This document shows positions 46,163 to 55,862 of a DNA stretch of 64,000 nucleotides, piece after piece; positions within the stretch are counted from its first letter, which is position 1; every line of letters starts with the position of its first letter. The stretch is from contig NZ_LS999833.1 in NCBI RefSeq assembly GCF_900537175.1, forward strand, positions 1,488,001-1,552,000. The letters run 5' to 3'. Origin of the DNA: Lentilitoribacter sp. Alg239-R112 (GTDB lineage Bacteria; Pseudomonadota; Alphaproteobacteria; Rhizobiales; Rhizobiaceae). The position numbers and the translations under genes were made by a program. A model generated the notes under the pieces. It made no database searches. It was given only the letters and a program-made list of their open reading frames with translations, and was not told where the DNA came from.

Positions 46163-47167
46163 ATGGGACGAATCCTACTCAAACAGGTCAAGAAATCTTT
46201 CGGTGATGTTACTGTCATTCCGCCTCTAGACCTGGAAATCGACGATGGAGAATTTGTTGTATTTGTTGGTCCTTCTGGCTGCGGAAAGTCAACATTATTA
46301 AGGCTAATTGCAGGGCTTGAAGATACGACTTCTGGATATGTAGAGATCGACGGTCAGGATGCGACCGATTTACCACCAGCTACGCGCGGACTAGCGATGG
46401 TTTTTCAGTCTTATGCGCTATATCCTCATATGTCCGTTCGTAAGAACATTGCATTCCCGCTTCGCATGGCAAAAATGGATTCGCAAGAGCAAGAAAAGCG
46501 GATTATGTCTGCGGCCAAAGCACTGAATCTTACTGATTATCTGGATCGCAAACCCGGACAATTATCCGGAGGTCAGCGCCAGCGAGTTGCCATTGGTCGT
46601 GCCATCGTTCGAGAGCCTGCCGCATTTTTATTTGACGAGCCATTGTCAAATCTGGATGCTGCTTTGCGCGTTGGTATGCGCCTGGAAATCAGTGAACTAC
46701 ACAATCGTCTAAAAACAACGATGGTTTATGTTACCCATGACCAAGTTGAAGCCATGACAATGGCTGACAAAATTGTTGTGCTGCAAGCCGGCGTTATCGA
46801 GCAAGTTGGCAGTCCGTTAGAACTCTATCGAACCCCAAAAAACAAGTTCGTTGCCGGTTTTATTGGTTCGCCAAAAATGAACTTGCTGGAAGGTGAAGAG
46901 GCAGCAAAGCACAATGCACATACAATCGGCGTGCGCCCTGAACATATGCATGTTTCAACTGATAGCGGAACATGGCAGGGCACAGTTGGGGTTTCAGAAC
47001 ATTTAGGCAGCGATACATTTTTACACGTGCATGTTGAGGCATTTCCTGAACCTTTGACAGTACGCGCAGATGGTGAATTTGGCGTCCGCCATGATGACAA
47101 GGTCTATTTAACGCCAAATACCGAGCATATTCATAAATTTGATGACAAGGGATTGCGTATATCATGA
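46163..47167 (+). CDS. smoK: Polyol ABC ATPase SmoK
   Basis: This 334-aa MalK-like ATPase has Walker [10 protein letters not shown], signature LSGGQRQR, Walker B '[16 protein letters not shown]' and the switch His in '[10 protein letters not shown]'. A shorter C-terminal OB domain ('[15 protein letters not shown]') follows. GAGGAAACAATA is the ribosome-binding site. Its end overlaps smoS by 4 bp, so transporter and dehydrogenase are co-translated. Confidence 0.93.
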   Translation: MGRILLKQVKKSFGDVTVIPPLDLEIDDGEFVVFVGPSGCGKSTLLRLIAGLEDTTSGYVEIDGQDATDLPPATRGLAMVFQSYALYPHMSVRKNIAFPLRMAKMDSQEQEKRIMSAAKALNLTDYLDRKPGQLSGGQRQRVAIGRAIVREPAAFLFDEPLSNLDAALRVGMRLEISELHNRLKTTMVYVTHDQVEAMTMADKIVVLQAGVIEQVGSPLELYRTPKNKFVAGFIGSPKMNLLEGEEAAKHNAHTIGVRPEHMHVSTDSGTWQGTVGVSEHLGSDTFLHVHVEAFPEPLTVRADGEFGVRHDDKVYLTPNTEHIHKFDDKGLRIS

Positions 47168-47937
47168 AACGCTTAGAGGGAAAGTCAGCTCTTATTACAG
47201 GGGCTGCACGAGGAATTGGTCGAGGGTTTGCAGAAGCATATGTTCGTGAAGGTGCAAAGGTAGCCATTGCTGATGTAAACTTTGAAGCAGCTCAGGCAAC
47301 CGCCAACGAAATTGGCGAGGCAGCCTATGCCATCCAACTTGATGTTACCAGGCAAGTGAGCATCGACGCTGCAATAAGCTCAGTTGTTGAAGAAGTTGGA
47401 AAACTGGATATTCTTATCAATAATGCAGCACTTTTTGATGCCGCAGAAACAGTTGATATTACGCGTGAAAGCTACGATAAACTATATTCAGTCAATGTGG
47501 CAGGAACGCTTTTTACAATGCAGGCCGCCGCCACTCAAATGATTAAACAAGGCCACGGAGGCAAAATTATTAATATGGCGTCTCAAGCAGGGCGCCGTGG
47601 CGAGAGTCTGGTGTTGGTGTATTGCTCCACAAAGGCTGCAGTAATATCGATGACACAGTCAGCTGGTCTAAATCTCATCAAACACAATATAAACGTCAAT
47701 GCAATTGCTCCAGGTGTTGTCGATGGCGAACATTGGGAACATGTGGATGCAATGTTTGCAAAACTGGAAAATAAAAAACCTGGTCAGAAAAAAGCGGAGG
47801 TTGCTGCGGGAGTTCCTGCCGGCAGGTTTGCAACACCAAACGATTTAACTGGCATGGCTATATTTCTTGCATCCTCAGAGTCAGATTACATTCTTTCTCA
47901 GACATATAACGTCGATGGTGGCCAATGGATGAGTTAA
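47164..47937 (+). CDS. smoS: Sorbitol dehydrogenase (SDR)
   Basis: This 257-aa SDR matches the Rhodobacter sphaeroides sorbitol dehydrogenase SmoS in many segments: '[20 protein letters not shown]', '[20 protein letters not shown]', '[20 protein letters not shown]' and '[16 protein letters not shown]'. SmoS oxidises D-glucitol to fructose and galactitol to tagatose with NAD. The catalytic Tyr-Lys pair is in 'YCSTKAA'. It lies between the ABC ATPase and mannitol dehydrogenase, as in Rhodobacter. Confidence 0.93.
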   Translation: MKRLEGKSALITGAARGIGRGFAEAYVREGAKVAIADVNFEAAQATANEIGEAAYAIQLDVTRQVSIDAAISSVVEEVGKLDILINNAALFDAAETVDITRESYDKLYSVNVAGTLFTMQAAATQMIKQGHGGKIINMASQAGRRGESLVLVYCSTKAAVISMTQSAGLNLIKHNINVNAIAPGVVDGEHWEHVDAMFAKLENKKPGQKKAEVAAGVPAGRFATPNDLTGMAIFLASSESDYILSQTYNVDGGQWMS

Positions 47938-47938
47938 C

Positions 47939-49405
47939 ATGAAGCTTTCAAACGCCACTTTGAATCGCTTACCAGCCGATATTAAGCGACCTCATTATGA
48001 CAGGTCAGCAATAACCCCTGGGATCGTTCATATCGGGCTTGGCAATTTTCATCGAGCACATCAATCATGGTACCTACACCGATTAATGCAAACAGGCGAT
48101 GCGTTTGATTGGGGAATAGTGGGAGCTGGAGTTCGCGCGGCAGATCAGCATCAATGCGAACGACTTGCCAAGCAAGATTATCTCACCACTTTGATCGAAC
48201 TTGACCCAAAGGGTCGTTCTGCTGAAATTGTTGGCTCCATGGTAGATTTTGTTGCGGTAGAGGAAAACAATTCCTCATTAATTGCGCAACTGGCAAAACC
48301 TGAGATACGCATTGTCTCTCTTACTGTTACTGAGGGGGGATATTATCTCGATTCAGTAACTCGCGCATTTGACAATCAACATCCTGATATAAAGTTTGAT
48401 GCAGAAAACCCTGATAATCCACGCACTGCATTTGGCGCTATCATCGCCGCGCTGAAGTTAAGAAAAGCAGCAGGCTCAAAACCGTTTACCTGCCAAAGCT
48501 GCGATAATCTTCAGGGAAACGGTGACATTCTCAAAAACACAATCCTGTCGCTTGCAAATTTGAGTGACAAGGCGCTTGCGAACTGGATCGAACAAAATTG
48601 CTCATTTCCAAACTCAATGGTTGATTGCATTGTTCCTGCAACGGGTGAAAAAGAGCTGGATCTGGCCAAAGATATGGGCATTGAAGATGACGCACCGGTA
48701 ACACATGAGAATTTTCGGCAATGGGTCATTGAGGATAAGTTCTGCAATGACAGACCGAATTGGGAGAATGTTGGAGTTACCATAACAGATGATGTTCATT
48801 CTTATGAATCAATGAAGATTCGGATTCTAAATGGTGGCCATCAACTGATAGCCAATGCTGGCGAAATGCTCTCGATCGAATTCATATCTGATTGCATGGA
48901 GCATAATCTGATTGGCAACTATTTTCGCAAAGTAGCTGTCGATGAAATCGCACCCAATGTAGAATCTGTTCCGAATATGACGCCTGCAGACTATGTTCGC
49001 CTAATTGATCAACGTTTCTCAAATCCGGAAATTATCGATACCGTGCGCCGTGTTGCATTTGATGGTTCATCCAGACAAACTGGATTTATACTCCCCACTC
49101 TACGACAGGCTTTGCAGGTGCATAGCGCCTGCGAAGGCCTTATTCTCTCACAAGCTATCTGGGCTCGAATGTGTGAGGGAACGCGCGAAGACGGTAGTTT
49201 GATTATGGATAATGACCCGAATTGGGATGACTTAAAGGCATCGGCAAAACGGGCAAAAGAGACACCTATCATCTGGCTCCAACAACGCCATATCTATGGC
49301 GATTTAATCAATAATGAATATTTTGTTGATCGCTTCGTGTATTGGTATTCATTAATTTCGAGTTATGGCACGGCTGCTGCACTTCGCGCGTATCTCGGAC
49401 ATTAA
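47939..49405 (+). CDS. mtlK: Mannitol 2-dehydrogenase
   Basis: This 488-aa long-chain polyol dehydrogenase oxidises D-mannitol to fructose with NAD. The NAD motif 'IVHIGLGNFHRAHQSWYL' and the catalytic block 'KIRILNGGHQLIA' (Lys, Asn, His) are intact. Length is normal. It begins one base after smoS and ends the operon. No xylulokinase or fructokinase follows it. The PfkB kinase in the divergent block may fill this role. Confidence 0.94.
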   Translation: MKLSNATLNRLPADIKRPHYDRSAITPGIVHIGLGNFHRAHQSWYLHRLMQTGDAFDWGIVGAGVRAADQHQCERLAKQDYLTTLIELDPKGRSAEIVGSMVDFVAVEENNSSLIAQLAKPEIRIVSLTVTEGGYYLDSVTRAFDNQHPDIKFDAENPDNPRTAFGAIIAALKLRKAAGSKPFTCQSCDNLQGNGDILKNTILSLANLSDKALANWIEQNCSFPNSMVDCIVPATGEKELDLAKDMGIEDDAPVTHENFRQWVIEDKFCNDRPNWENVGVTITDDVHSYESMKIRILNGGHQLIANAGEMLSIEFISDCMEHNLIGNYFRKVAVDEIAPNVESVPNMTPADYVRLIDQRFSNPEIIDTVRRVAFDGSSRQTGFILPTLRQALQVHSACEGLILSQAIWARMCEGTREDGSLIMDNDPNWDDLKASAKRAKETPIIWLQQRHIYGDLINNEYFVDRFVYWYSLISSYGTAAALRAYLGH

Positions 49406-49766
49406 GTATTTCGTAAAAGCAACCTAGTTTTGAACAATGCCAAGTTCGATTTTCTGAACTTCACCATCACTCACCTCTTACAAATCTGGTTGTCATTGGA
49501 AATCATGACCTGAGGAAAGAAGCTCTGAAGAGATAGATCTCTCAGAATGCCAAGAATGTGGCATAGCGGGATTTTTTAAACATTATCAGACCAATTCTTG
49601 CTTGTATAACCAAAGAGCTCGAAACCTCGCAAGAACAAAAACCAATGCCAAAAAATGACATAGTCTTTCCAACTTTAAACCAACGTTACTTCCGTCCCTT
49701 TACTTTCCTACCGTTAACTGAAAACAGACTTGTGCGAATTTATGGGAACTCCGCACAAGCATTGAA
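49406..49766. other. 361-bp convergent gap after mtlK
   Basis: The region separates convergent operons. A hairpin (CTTGTGCG at 49729-49736, CGCACAAG at 49752-49759, 15-nt loop) lies next to the stop of the ThDP enzyme and may terminate that operon. No ORF or RNA gene is supported. Confidence 0.5.
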
Positions 49767-51545
49767 TTATGTAGACACGTGAGAGACATCTTTATCAGGC
49801 GAGTAGATGTCTAAAATGTTCCAATGACCTGTTGTCGGAGTTGGGTTATTGATCATAGGCACGTCGATTACAGTGGGCTTATTGCTTACTATCGCATCTT
49901 CAATTGCTAACTTAAGCTCATCTGCTGACGAAACCTGAACACCGACGGCACCATATGCGTTTGCAATATCCGCGTACGCAGGTCCATTTGACGGTTGCGC
50001 AGCTGTACCGGGGAACGTTGTACCATATGTCAGTCCGTAATGTGCTTTTTGCAATCCGGCGATGGTTCCAAATGCATTGTTATTCATGATGAGCCAGATA
50101 ATACCAAGATCGCGTTCGACTGCCGTTGCGAGCATAGAAGGATTTTGCCCGAAACCACCATCCCCAACCAGCGAGATTACAACACGATCAGGCGCCGCTA
50201 TTTTGGCACCGATTGCTGCCGGTGGCCCAAAACCCATTGTTGCAAAACCGCCGGGTGTGAGAATGGAACCGGGCGTGAGGATATCAAACTGTTGTCCAAC
50301 ACCATTTTTGTTCCAGCCAACATCTGTTGTAATGATCGCATCTTGGGGAAGTACAGATCGCACGTCTGCTAATATACGCTCAGGCATCATGGGGAAAGCA
50401 GAGCTCGTTGCCATCTCGTTATTGCTTTGTTTAAAAGTAACGCGAAAATCAGTAATCTGCTTTCGAATTTCATCTCGTTGAAAACCATTTGGATAAAGTT
50501 TTTTTGCTACTCTATTTAGAACACGCAACGCAGCTTTTGCATCGCTTATTACGCCGATCTCTGTTGGGTAGTTTCGCCCAATTTCTGACGGTTCGATGTC
50601 GATGTGAATGACCTTTGTACCTGGAATATTAAATGTATATCCCGGATACCAAGACGAACAATCAGCCTCCTTGAAACGAGTACCAATGGCCAAGAGCCAA
50701 TCGGCATTCAGGCAGGATTGGTTGACCAACTCTGTTCCCCAAAAACCTGTCATTCCCATGACAAAGGGATGATCATCACGTAATGCACCTTTGCCCATCA
50801 GAGAATGTGCAACGGGTATTTGCATATGATCTACAAACTCCTCAAGCTCTTTTGAGGCTTGAGAAAGTAGAATACCACCTCCAACATAGAGCACTGGATT
50901 TTTAGCATTAGCCATAGCATCCAGAATTTTCTCTGCTGTTTCATCGTCAACGGACGGCTTGGTCAGCTGTCGGGTATTACTTTCAATGCGCTTGAAACTT
51001 TCATCAGAAATTACTTCTGAAAAAATATCCATAGGAACATTAACCAGAACGGGACCCGGTTGCCCACTTTCAGCCAAGTGAAATGCCTTTTCCAGAATTT
51101 CGGCCATGAGTTCTGCACGATCAACTCGCCAAGCTCGTTTCACAAATGGGCGATATATTTCGTACTGTTGAGCATCTCCATGCAGGTTGACCTCTTGGTG
51201 CGGATGCTTGCCGTAATAATGAGTTGGAATATCACCTGCAATGACCACCATAGGGATGCAATCAAGTGCTGCATTGGCGACACCTGTGGCACAGTTGGTT
51301 AGTCCCGGACTTAGGTGAGACAATACTACTGATGCCTTCCCTTTTATCCGAGCATAGGCATCTGCAGCATGACTCGCAATTTGCTCATGTCTTACCGTGA
51401 TGAAATCAATAGGACTATCAGCCATAGCAGCAAGTACAGCGATATTTGTATGGCCGCATAAACCAAAAACATGTTCGACATCGCGGCGTTCCAGGTAATC
51501 AACAATATGTTCTGCAACAGTTTTTGTCATTGTTTCTTGTGTCAT
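49767..51545 (-). CDS. ThDP-dependent enzyme, acetolactate-synthase fold
   Basis: This 592-aa thiamin-diphosphate enzyme has the catalytic glutamate Glu54 in 'VRHEQIASHAADAYA' and the ThDP/Mg motif GDG (461-463) followed by NNN about 27 residues later. The N-terminal block 'VFGLCGHTNIAVLAAMADSP' and 'HYYGKHPHQEVNLHGD' mark a clade different from the classical IlvB, Xsc, IolD or glyoxylate carboligase that I know. The reaction could be decarboxylation of a 2-oxoacid, C-C hydrolysis or lysis. It is 3 bp downstream of a CoA-acylating-type aldehyde dehydrogenase, so an aldehyde product is likely. Confidence 0.8.
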   Translation of the reverse strand: MTQETMTKTVAEHIVDYLERRDVEHVFGLCGHTNIAVLAAMADSPIDFITVRHEQIASHAADAYARIKGKASVVLSHLSPGLTNCATGVANAALDCIPMVVIAGDIPTHYYGKHPHQEVNLHGDAQQYEIYRPFVKRAWRVDRAELMAEILEKAFHLAESGQPGPVLVNVPMDIFSEVISDESFKRIESNTRQLTKPSVDDETAEKILDAMANAKNPVLYVGGGILLSQASKELEEFVDHMQIPVAHSLMGKGALRDDHPFVMGMTGFWGTELVNQSCLNADWLLAIGTRFKEADCSSWYPGYTFNIPGTKVIHIDIEPSEIGRNYPTEIGVISDAKAALRVLNRVAKKLYPNGFQRDEIRKQITDFRVTFKQSNNEMATSSAFPMMPERILADVRSVLPQDAIITTDVGWNKNGVGQQFDILTPGSILTPGGFATMGFGPPAAIGAKIAAPDRVVISLVGDGGFGQNPSMLATAVERDLGIIWLIMNNNAFGTIAGLQKAHYGLTYGTTFPGTAAQPSNGPAYADIANAYGAVGVQVSSADELKLAIEDAIVSNKPTVIDVPMINNPTPTTGHWNILDIYSPDKDVSHVST

Positions 51546-51548
51546 GAA

Positions 51549-52958
51549 TTATATCGCCTTTTTGTTGAAAAATTCACCGAACAGCTCTTCATCTGATGGC
51601 TTATCTTCAGGAATTGGGCGAGAAACCCAAGTGTAATTCATGAAGTGCTTTAGCGTGACATTTTCATTGGTGATATTTCCACCCCAAATCCCGCAGCCGA
51701 GACTGGAAGTCATCGGCATACCATTTGTATATGAGCCTGCATTAGCCTTCGACTGGGGTTGACGCACCATCATCCGACTAACTGGCGCTAGTCGAGCAAG
51801 AGCATCGATGTGATCATCATTATGGGAATAAATGCCACATGAATGACCTTTACCACCAACATTGTAGATTGCTTCAACAATACTGAGAGCATCTTCAAAT
51901 TCATCGAAATGGTAGAGTGCCATTAGCGTTGTCAGCTTTTCCTTAGAAAACTTGTGCTCGGGACCAATTTGCCCTTGGTTTTCAACCATCAAAAATTTGC
52001 GATCATCAGGAATTTCAAAACCGGCCTCTTTTGCTGTTTGTTGTGGACGGCATGCGATGGTTGGGAAAGTACGGTTGCCTTTTTCATCCCACATCGCTTT
52101 TTCGAGCGCTATTTTTTCATCATCATTACAAAGGTAACCACCCTCGTTCACAAGTGCTGCAACCAATTCTTTATAGATCGATGACTGAATGATGATATTG
52201 CCATCAGCAGAGCACCCGGAGCCAAAATCAGATGTTTTTGACATACGTGTGTTTGCAGCAGCTATCTCAATATCGGCAGTCTCGTCAATTACAATAGAGG
52301 AGTTCCCTGCCCCGACACCGTATGCTGGACGACCGGATGAATATGCAGCTTTGACCATCGGCTTGCCACCCGTAGCAAGCGTCAAGTCACATACTTCCAT
52401 AAGATGCTGAGTGATTGCGATTGATGGTTCTTCTACGCACTGAAATAGATCTTCTGGTGCCCCTACAGCTTTACAAGCAGCACGCATTACCTCAACCATC
52501 TTATTGGTTGTAACCTTCGTCCGAGGATGGGGAGAAAAGATAACGGCATCTCTTGCTTTTGCCGCATAGATACCCGTTACGGGGGGCGTCAGAGCAGGGT
52601 TTGTCATAGGAATAAGTGACGCTATGACACCCGCAGGTTTTGCATATTTCATAATCCCTTTGGAAACCTCAACTTCAACAACACCTGTACTTTTTTGACG
52701 AAGAGCATCCCGCAATACACCATGGATTTTAAATCGTTTACCCGGGCGCCCTTCACGGTCACCTATCGTACTTTCATCAACGCCCATTTGAGCTAGCTTT
52801 GTGAAAGTTTCCTCGTTACCTGCATACCAGCCAATTGCTTGCGCAAGGCGATCAAGTTGTTCCTGTGAGTAATCTTCTACTTCAGCCATTGCAGCGCGTG
52901 CTCGAGTGAGCATGCTTGCTACTAGAGCTCTATCAGCTTCGTTAAGTTCTCGTGCCAT
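51549..52958 (-). CDS. CoA-acylating-type aldehyde dehydrogenase
   Basis: This 469-aa protein is in the aldehyde dehydrogenase superfamily branch of acylating enzymes (EutE, AdhE N-terminus, SauS). The catalytic cysteine is Cys249 in 'SDFGSGCSADGN'. The NAD region 'AGVIASLIPMTNPALTPPVT' is typical of acylating members, and the protein resembles sulfoacetaldehyde dehydrogenase SauS. I chose ATG 52958, with GAGA upstream, over an in-frame ATG at 53099, which would overlap the isomerase gene by more than 150 bp. Expected reaction: aldehyde + CoA + NAD to acyl-CoA. Confidence 0.82.
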   Translation of the reverse strand: MARELNEADRALVASMLTRARAAMAEVEDYSQEQLDRLAQAIGWYAGNEETFTKLAQMGVDESTIGDREGRPGKRFKIHGVLRDALRQKSTGVVEVEVSKGIMKYAKPAGVIASLIPMTNPALTPPVTGIYAAKARDAVIFSPHPRTKVTTNKMVEVMRAACKAVGAPEDLFQCVEEPSIAITQHLMEVCDLTLATGGKPMVKAAYSSGRPAYGVGAGNSSIVIDETADIEIAAANTRMSKTSDFGSGCSADGNIIIQSSIYKELVAALVNEGGYLCNDDEKIALEKAMWDEKGNRTFPTIACRPQQTAKEAGFEIPDDRKFLMVENQGQIGPEHKFSKEKLTTLMALYHFDEFEDALSIVEAIYNVGGKGHSCGIYSHNDDHIDALARLAPVSRMMVRQPQSKANAGSYTNGMPMTSSLGCGIWGGNITNENVTLKHFMNYTWVSRPIPEDKPSDEELFGEFFNKKAI

Positions 52959-53892
52959 TTTCAATCTCTTTTGTTTTTGTGAAGTCGGGAGGAGACAGCA
53001 TTGCAGATTCGCCATTGGCAATTCTTCTTTGCGATGAAACATCTCCGAAAGTTCGTTTTGCGTGCTGCAAACATCGACGCGCATGTTCTTCAAACCCAAG
53101 CTCCTGGGTTCTTGTTTTATTCGGAAGTTCTATTGAGTAATCTAAAATAGGAAGACGTTCGATTATTCGTTTAAAATCGATACAACCTTCTCCAGGATAT
53201 AATCGCGCATCTCGCGCCAACTGAATCATGCCTTCTCTCGTATCGGCAATTCCTGGAAGTGCATCTGATATGTGTAAAAAGTTTAGATATTCACTTGGTA
53301 CATGAGAGAGTTCGGCAATATCGACACGAGATAAGTGCATGTACAGGGTATCGATAAGAATGCCAGAATTTTCCTGGTCCGCTGCCCGCACGATATCAAG
53401 AGTTTCATCCAATGTACGTAATCTTGAAAAGGATGGAAATTCGAGATCAACACTCAACTCATATGGTGCTGCTAATTCACAAGTCTCTGCATAGCAATCA
53501 ACGAGGAAATCACGATCATCACGACTGCTCGTCCAAGCACTCATAATCAATCGTTTCGCTCCCAGCTCGCCACCGAGTTCTATTGCAGGTTTGAATGACC
53601 TCGGGTCACACTCATCTGTGATGCGTGCTAACTCCATATCTAGAACCTTAAGACCGGTCGTTTTAAGAGCCAATTTTGTAGCACCCACCAAGGAAGTATC
53701 TTCTGGCCAACATGCAAATTCACCCGCGACATTCATTGGGATAAATCTTGGGCTAACCGCGTCATAACCCGCGCGGGCAGCGATATAGACCAATTCTGGC
53801 GCGGAACATTCAATCAGGGTCAAATGAGCCAGTGAATATAAAGGCTCCGCTAGACCAGTTGAATTTAGTTTTGGGTCGGCTGTTGAATGCAA
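52942..53892 (-). CDS. TIM-barrel sugar isomerase/epimerase
   Basis: This 316-aa AP-endonuclease-2-fold protein is like IolE, IolI and hydroxypyruvate isomerase. Metal ligands are visible and intact: Glu in 'SVDLEFPSF', Asp in 'GILIDTLYMHLS', His in 'FLHISDA' and Glu in 'YSIELPNKT'. The start is TTG 53892 after AAGGTG, the only suitable codon. A perfect 19-bp palindrome lies 51 bp upstream. The gene heads a three-gene unit with the aldehyde dehydrogenase and ThDP enzyme. An isomerisation, epimerisation or dehydration of the pathway intermediate is likely. Confidence 0.83.
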   Translation of the reverse strand: MHSTADPKLNSTGLAEPLYSLAHLTLIECSAPELVYIAARAGYDAVSPRFIPMNVAGEFACWPEDTSLVGATKLALKTTGLKVLDMELARITDECDPRSFKPAIELGGELGAKRLIMSAWTSSRDDRDFLVDCYAETCELAAPYELSVDLEFPSFSRLRTLDETLDIVRAADQENSGILIDTLYMHLSRVDIAELSHVPSEYLNFLHISDALPGIADTREGMIQLARDARLYPGEGCIDFKRIIERLPILDYSIELPNKTRTQELGFEEHARRCLQHAKRTFGDVSSQRRIANGESAMLSPPDFTKTKEIENGTRT

Positions 53893-53942
53893 GATGACAC
53901 CTTAAATAACGTCCAATATATCTCGTATTATATTATATAAAC

Positions 53943-53961
53943 AAAAATATCAGATATTTTT
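53943..53961. promoter_or_regulatory. Palindromic operator before the isomerase operon
   Basis: AAAAATATCAGATATTTTT is a perfect 19-bp palindrome about a central A. Its core ATATCAGATAT (53947-53957) is identical to the 11-mer in the gntR promoter. It lies 51 bp upstream of the isomerase start, in the 101-bp gap after the Gfo/Idh gene. Confidence 0.8.
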
Positions 53962-53993
53962 TAAAGTATCAACTTTTAATTCTCAAAAGGTGA

Positions 53994-55187
53994 TTACAAA
54001 ATTTCCACCCAACTTCCACCTGCGGCATTGGATTGAACCGTGGCATGGATAAACTTCACACCTTCTGCACCATCTTCAACATCTGGATAGGCCAAATAGT
54101 CGTTTGGTAAGGTTAATCCGTCTCTTCGCGCGGCAACTGCCGTTGCAAACTCAGTGTATAAATTTGCCCAAGCCTCAATCAAACCTTCTGGGAATCCGCG
54201 CCCCGTTCTGACCAAGCGCTCAACATTTGATGCAATTCCATGACCATGGCCGCGGCTTAAAATCCGATCAGGTTCCCCAAATCGCGCATGCTTTAAATAT
54301 TCACTATGCTCCAAATCCCATTCAATGCCCCCTTCACTGCCAAAAATGCGCAGGCGCAATCCACCGCGATTACCAGGTGCCAAACGTGTCGCCATCAAGG
54401 TACCAGGAACGCTATTGGCAAAGCGCGTATTCATAAAAACAGTGTCTTCTAGTGGCTTTGGAGATCCGCAAACATGCATCTCAGCTCGCAGATGTGTCAT
54501 TGGTAATCCGGAGACAAATGTTGCTAAATGTGCCGCATGAGTAGCGATATCACCCGTACAACTTGTTGCACCAGACTTTTTAGGATCCAGCCTCCATTTC
54601 ACATGTTCCGCCTCACCGATATCGTCGGGTGTCATCCAATCCTGCATAAATTCAACATGAATTTGATTGACTTTACCGATGCCACCGTTAGCGACAATTT
54701 CTTTTGCCTGTCTGATCATTGCAAAGCAAGACATTGCATAGCCCACACCGAAAATCAGACCTGATTGTCGCGTCAGATCAGCAAGCGCGACTGCTTCATC
54801 CACCTCATTGGTAAGTGGTTTATCACATAAGACATCAATTCCACTTTCGATAAATGCCTTAGCAGCATCGAAATGAACATGATTGGGCGTCGTGATCATC
54901 ACAGCATCAACACCCTGTGGGTGTTGGGCTTCTTGTTGTGCCATATTCTCAAAAGATGTGTAGCAACGATCATCATCAAGGTACCATTCAGCACCAAGGG
55001 CTTTGGCCTTGTCTTTGTTTGAAGAGAGAGCCCCAGCGACAATCTCCCATCGGTCGCTCTGTCGTGCGGCCATGGCTTGTGTTTGCGAAATTCGCCCTCC
55101 ACCTACAACACCAAGTCGCAATCTACGATCTGGTTTTGGAAAAGCTTGCTCTAAGTTGGTAACTTGTGAAAAGAACTCTTTTGTCAT
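53994..55187 (-). CDS. Gfo/Idh/MocA oxidoreductase A
   Basis: This 397-aa NAD(P)-dependent dehydrogenase has the Rossmann start 'RLGVVGGGRISQTQAMAARQ', a 'CDKPLT' lysine motif (Glu replaced by Asp in the usual EKP) and catalytic residues in 'GDIATHAAHLATF' (Asp and His). The family includes inositol and sugar dehydrogenases. It ends the long TRAP operon, 18 bp after the cupin-like gene. One of three Gfo/Idh genes in this 10-kb region, each with a different substrate motif. Confidence 0.85.
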   Translation of the reverse strand: MTKEFFSQVTNLEQAFPKPDRRLRLGVVGGGRISQTQAMAARQSDRWEIVAGALSSNKDKAKALGAEWYLDDDRCYTSFENMAQQEAQHPQGVDAVMITTPNHVHFDAAKAFIESGIDVLCDKPLTNEVDEAVALADLTRQSGLIFGVGYAMSCFAMIRQAKEIVANGGIGKVNQIHVEFMQDWMTPDDIGEAEHVKWRLDPKKSGATSCTGDIATHAAHLATFVSGLPMTHLRAEMHVCGSPKPLEDTVFMNTRFANSVPGTLMATRLAPGNRGGLRLRIFGSEGGIEWDLEHSEYLKHARFGEPDRILSRGHGHGIASNVERLVRTGRGFPEGLIEAWANLYTEFATAVAARRDGLTLPNDYLAYPDVEDGAEGVKFIHATVQSNAAGGSWVEIL

Positions 55188-55205
55188 TATATCACCTATT
55201 AAAAA

Positions 55206-55862
55206 CTAACGTGGCGGTGTTGCACCAACCGGCAACATCTCAACCGCCATAAAAATACTGGGCGTAATGGTTTCAAATTGATGCCAGGGATAATTGCCCT
55301 CTTCATCAAACATCGATTTATGCGTATGTCCCGGCGCCATAGTTTCCTCGAAGTAAAGCGTCGCTATATCTTTTTCATAACACTGCTGCATCTTACCAAT
55401 GCCCACGATTTGGGTATGAACTTCACGAAATCCCGGCACTGGACAAAACGGGTGTTCTTTATGCAATCCCACATTTAAAGGTACAGATCCTGAATGATAC
55501 ATGGTAAGCCCAATGTTACCGGCCCAAACCTTAGGCGACATATAATGGCTGACGCCCTTAAGCCTTTCTTCACCGCGAACTTCATAAGCTGATGGCCATT
55601 TTTGTTTAACAGCGCGATACAAAGTTTCATCGTCTTCATGATCATCAAAGCGTTCAATAATCACAGCGCGTTTGATATTTTTAATGCTGGTATTAACAGC
55701 GATTACAGAATTGAGATGTGCCAAACTCTGTTCATGTATTTGAATGGCCTCATCCGCTAGGTTGAGCAAAATAACGCGACCATTCACATCATACTCCAAC
55801 TCATCCTGCAAAAATCTTACCGAGAAAAACGGTTCGGCAAAATCGAGTTTTTGAACACTCAT
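55206..55862 (-). CDS. Uncharacterised cupin-like protein
   Basis: I do not recognise a named family for this 218-aa protein. The C-terminal half looks like a metal-binding cupin: 'REVHTQIVGIGKMQ', then 'APGHTHKSMF' and 'YPWHQFE' provide a set of His residues with suitable spacing and hydrophobic strands between. The N-terminal half is acidic and ends in a charged helix. No signal peptide or membrane segment is seen, so it should be cytosolic. Its start overlaps the Gfo/Idh gene stop by ATGA. A sugar isomerase or lyase role is a guess from context. Confidence 0.7.
   Translation of the reverse strand: MSVQKLDFAEPFFSVRFLQDELEYDVNGRVILLNLADEAIQIHEQSLAHLNSVIAVNTSIKNIKRAVIIERFDDHEDDETLYRAVKQKWPSAYEVRGEERLKGVSHYMSPKVWAGNIGLTMYHSGSVPLNVGLHKEHPFCPVPGFREVHTQIVGIGKMQQCYEKDIATLYFEETMAPGHTHKSMFDEEGNYPWHQFETITPSIFMAVEMLPVGATPPR

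Noticed and set aside
52959..53099. Longer start of the aldehyde dehydrogenase (516 aa).
   Set aside because: The extra 47 residues overlap the isomerase gene in another frame and do not look like an aldehyde-dehydrogenase N-terminus. The ATG at 52958 has GAGA upstream.
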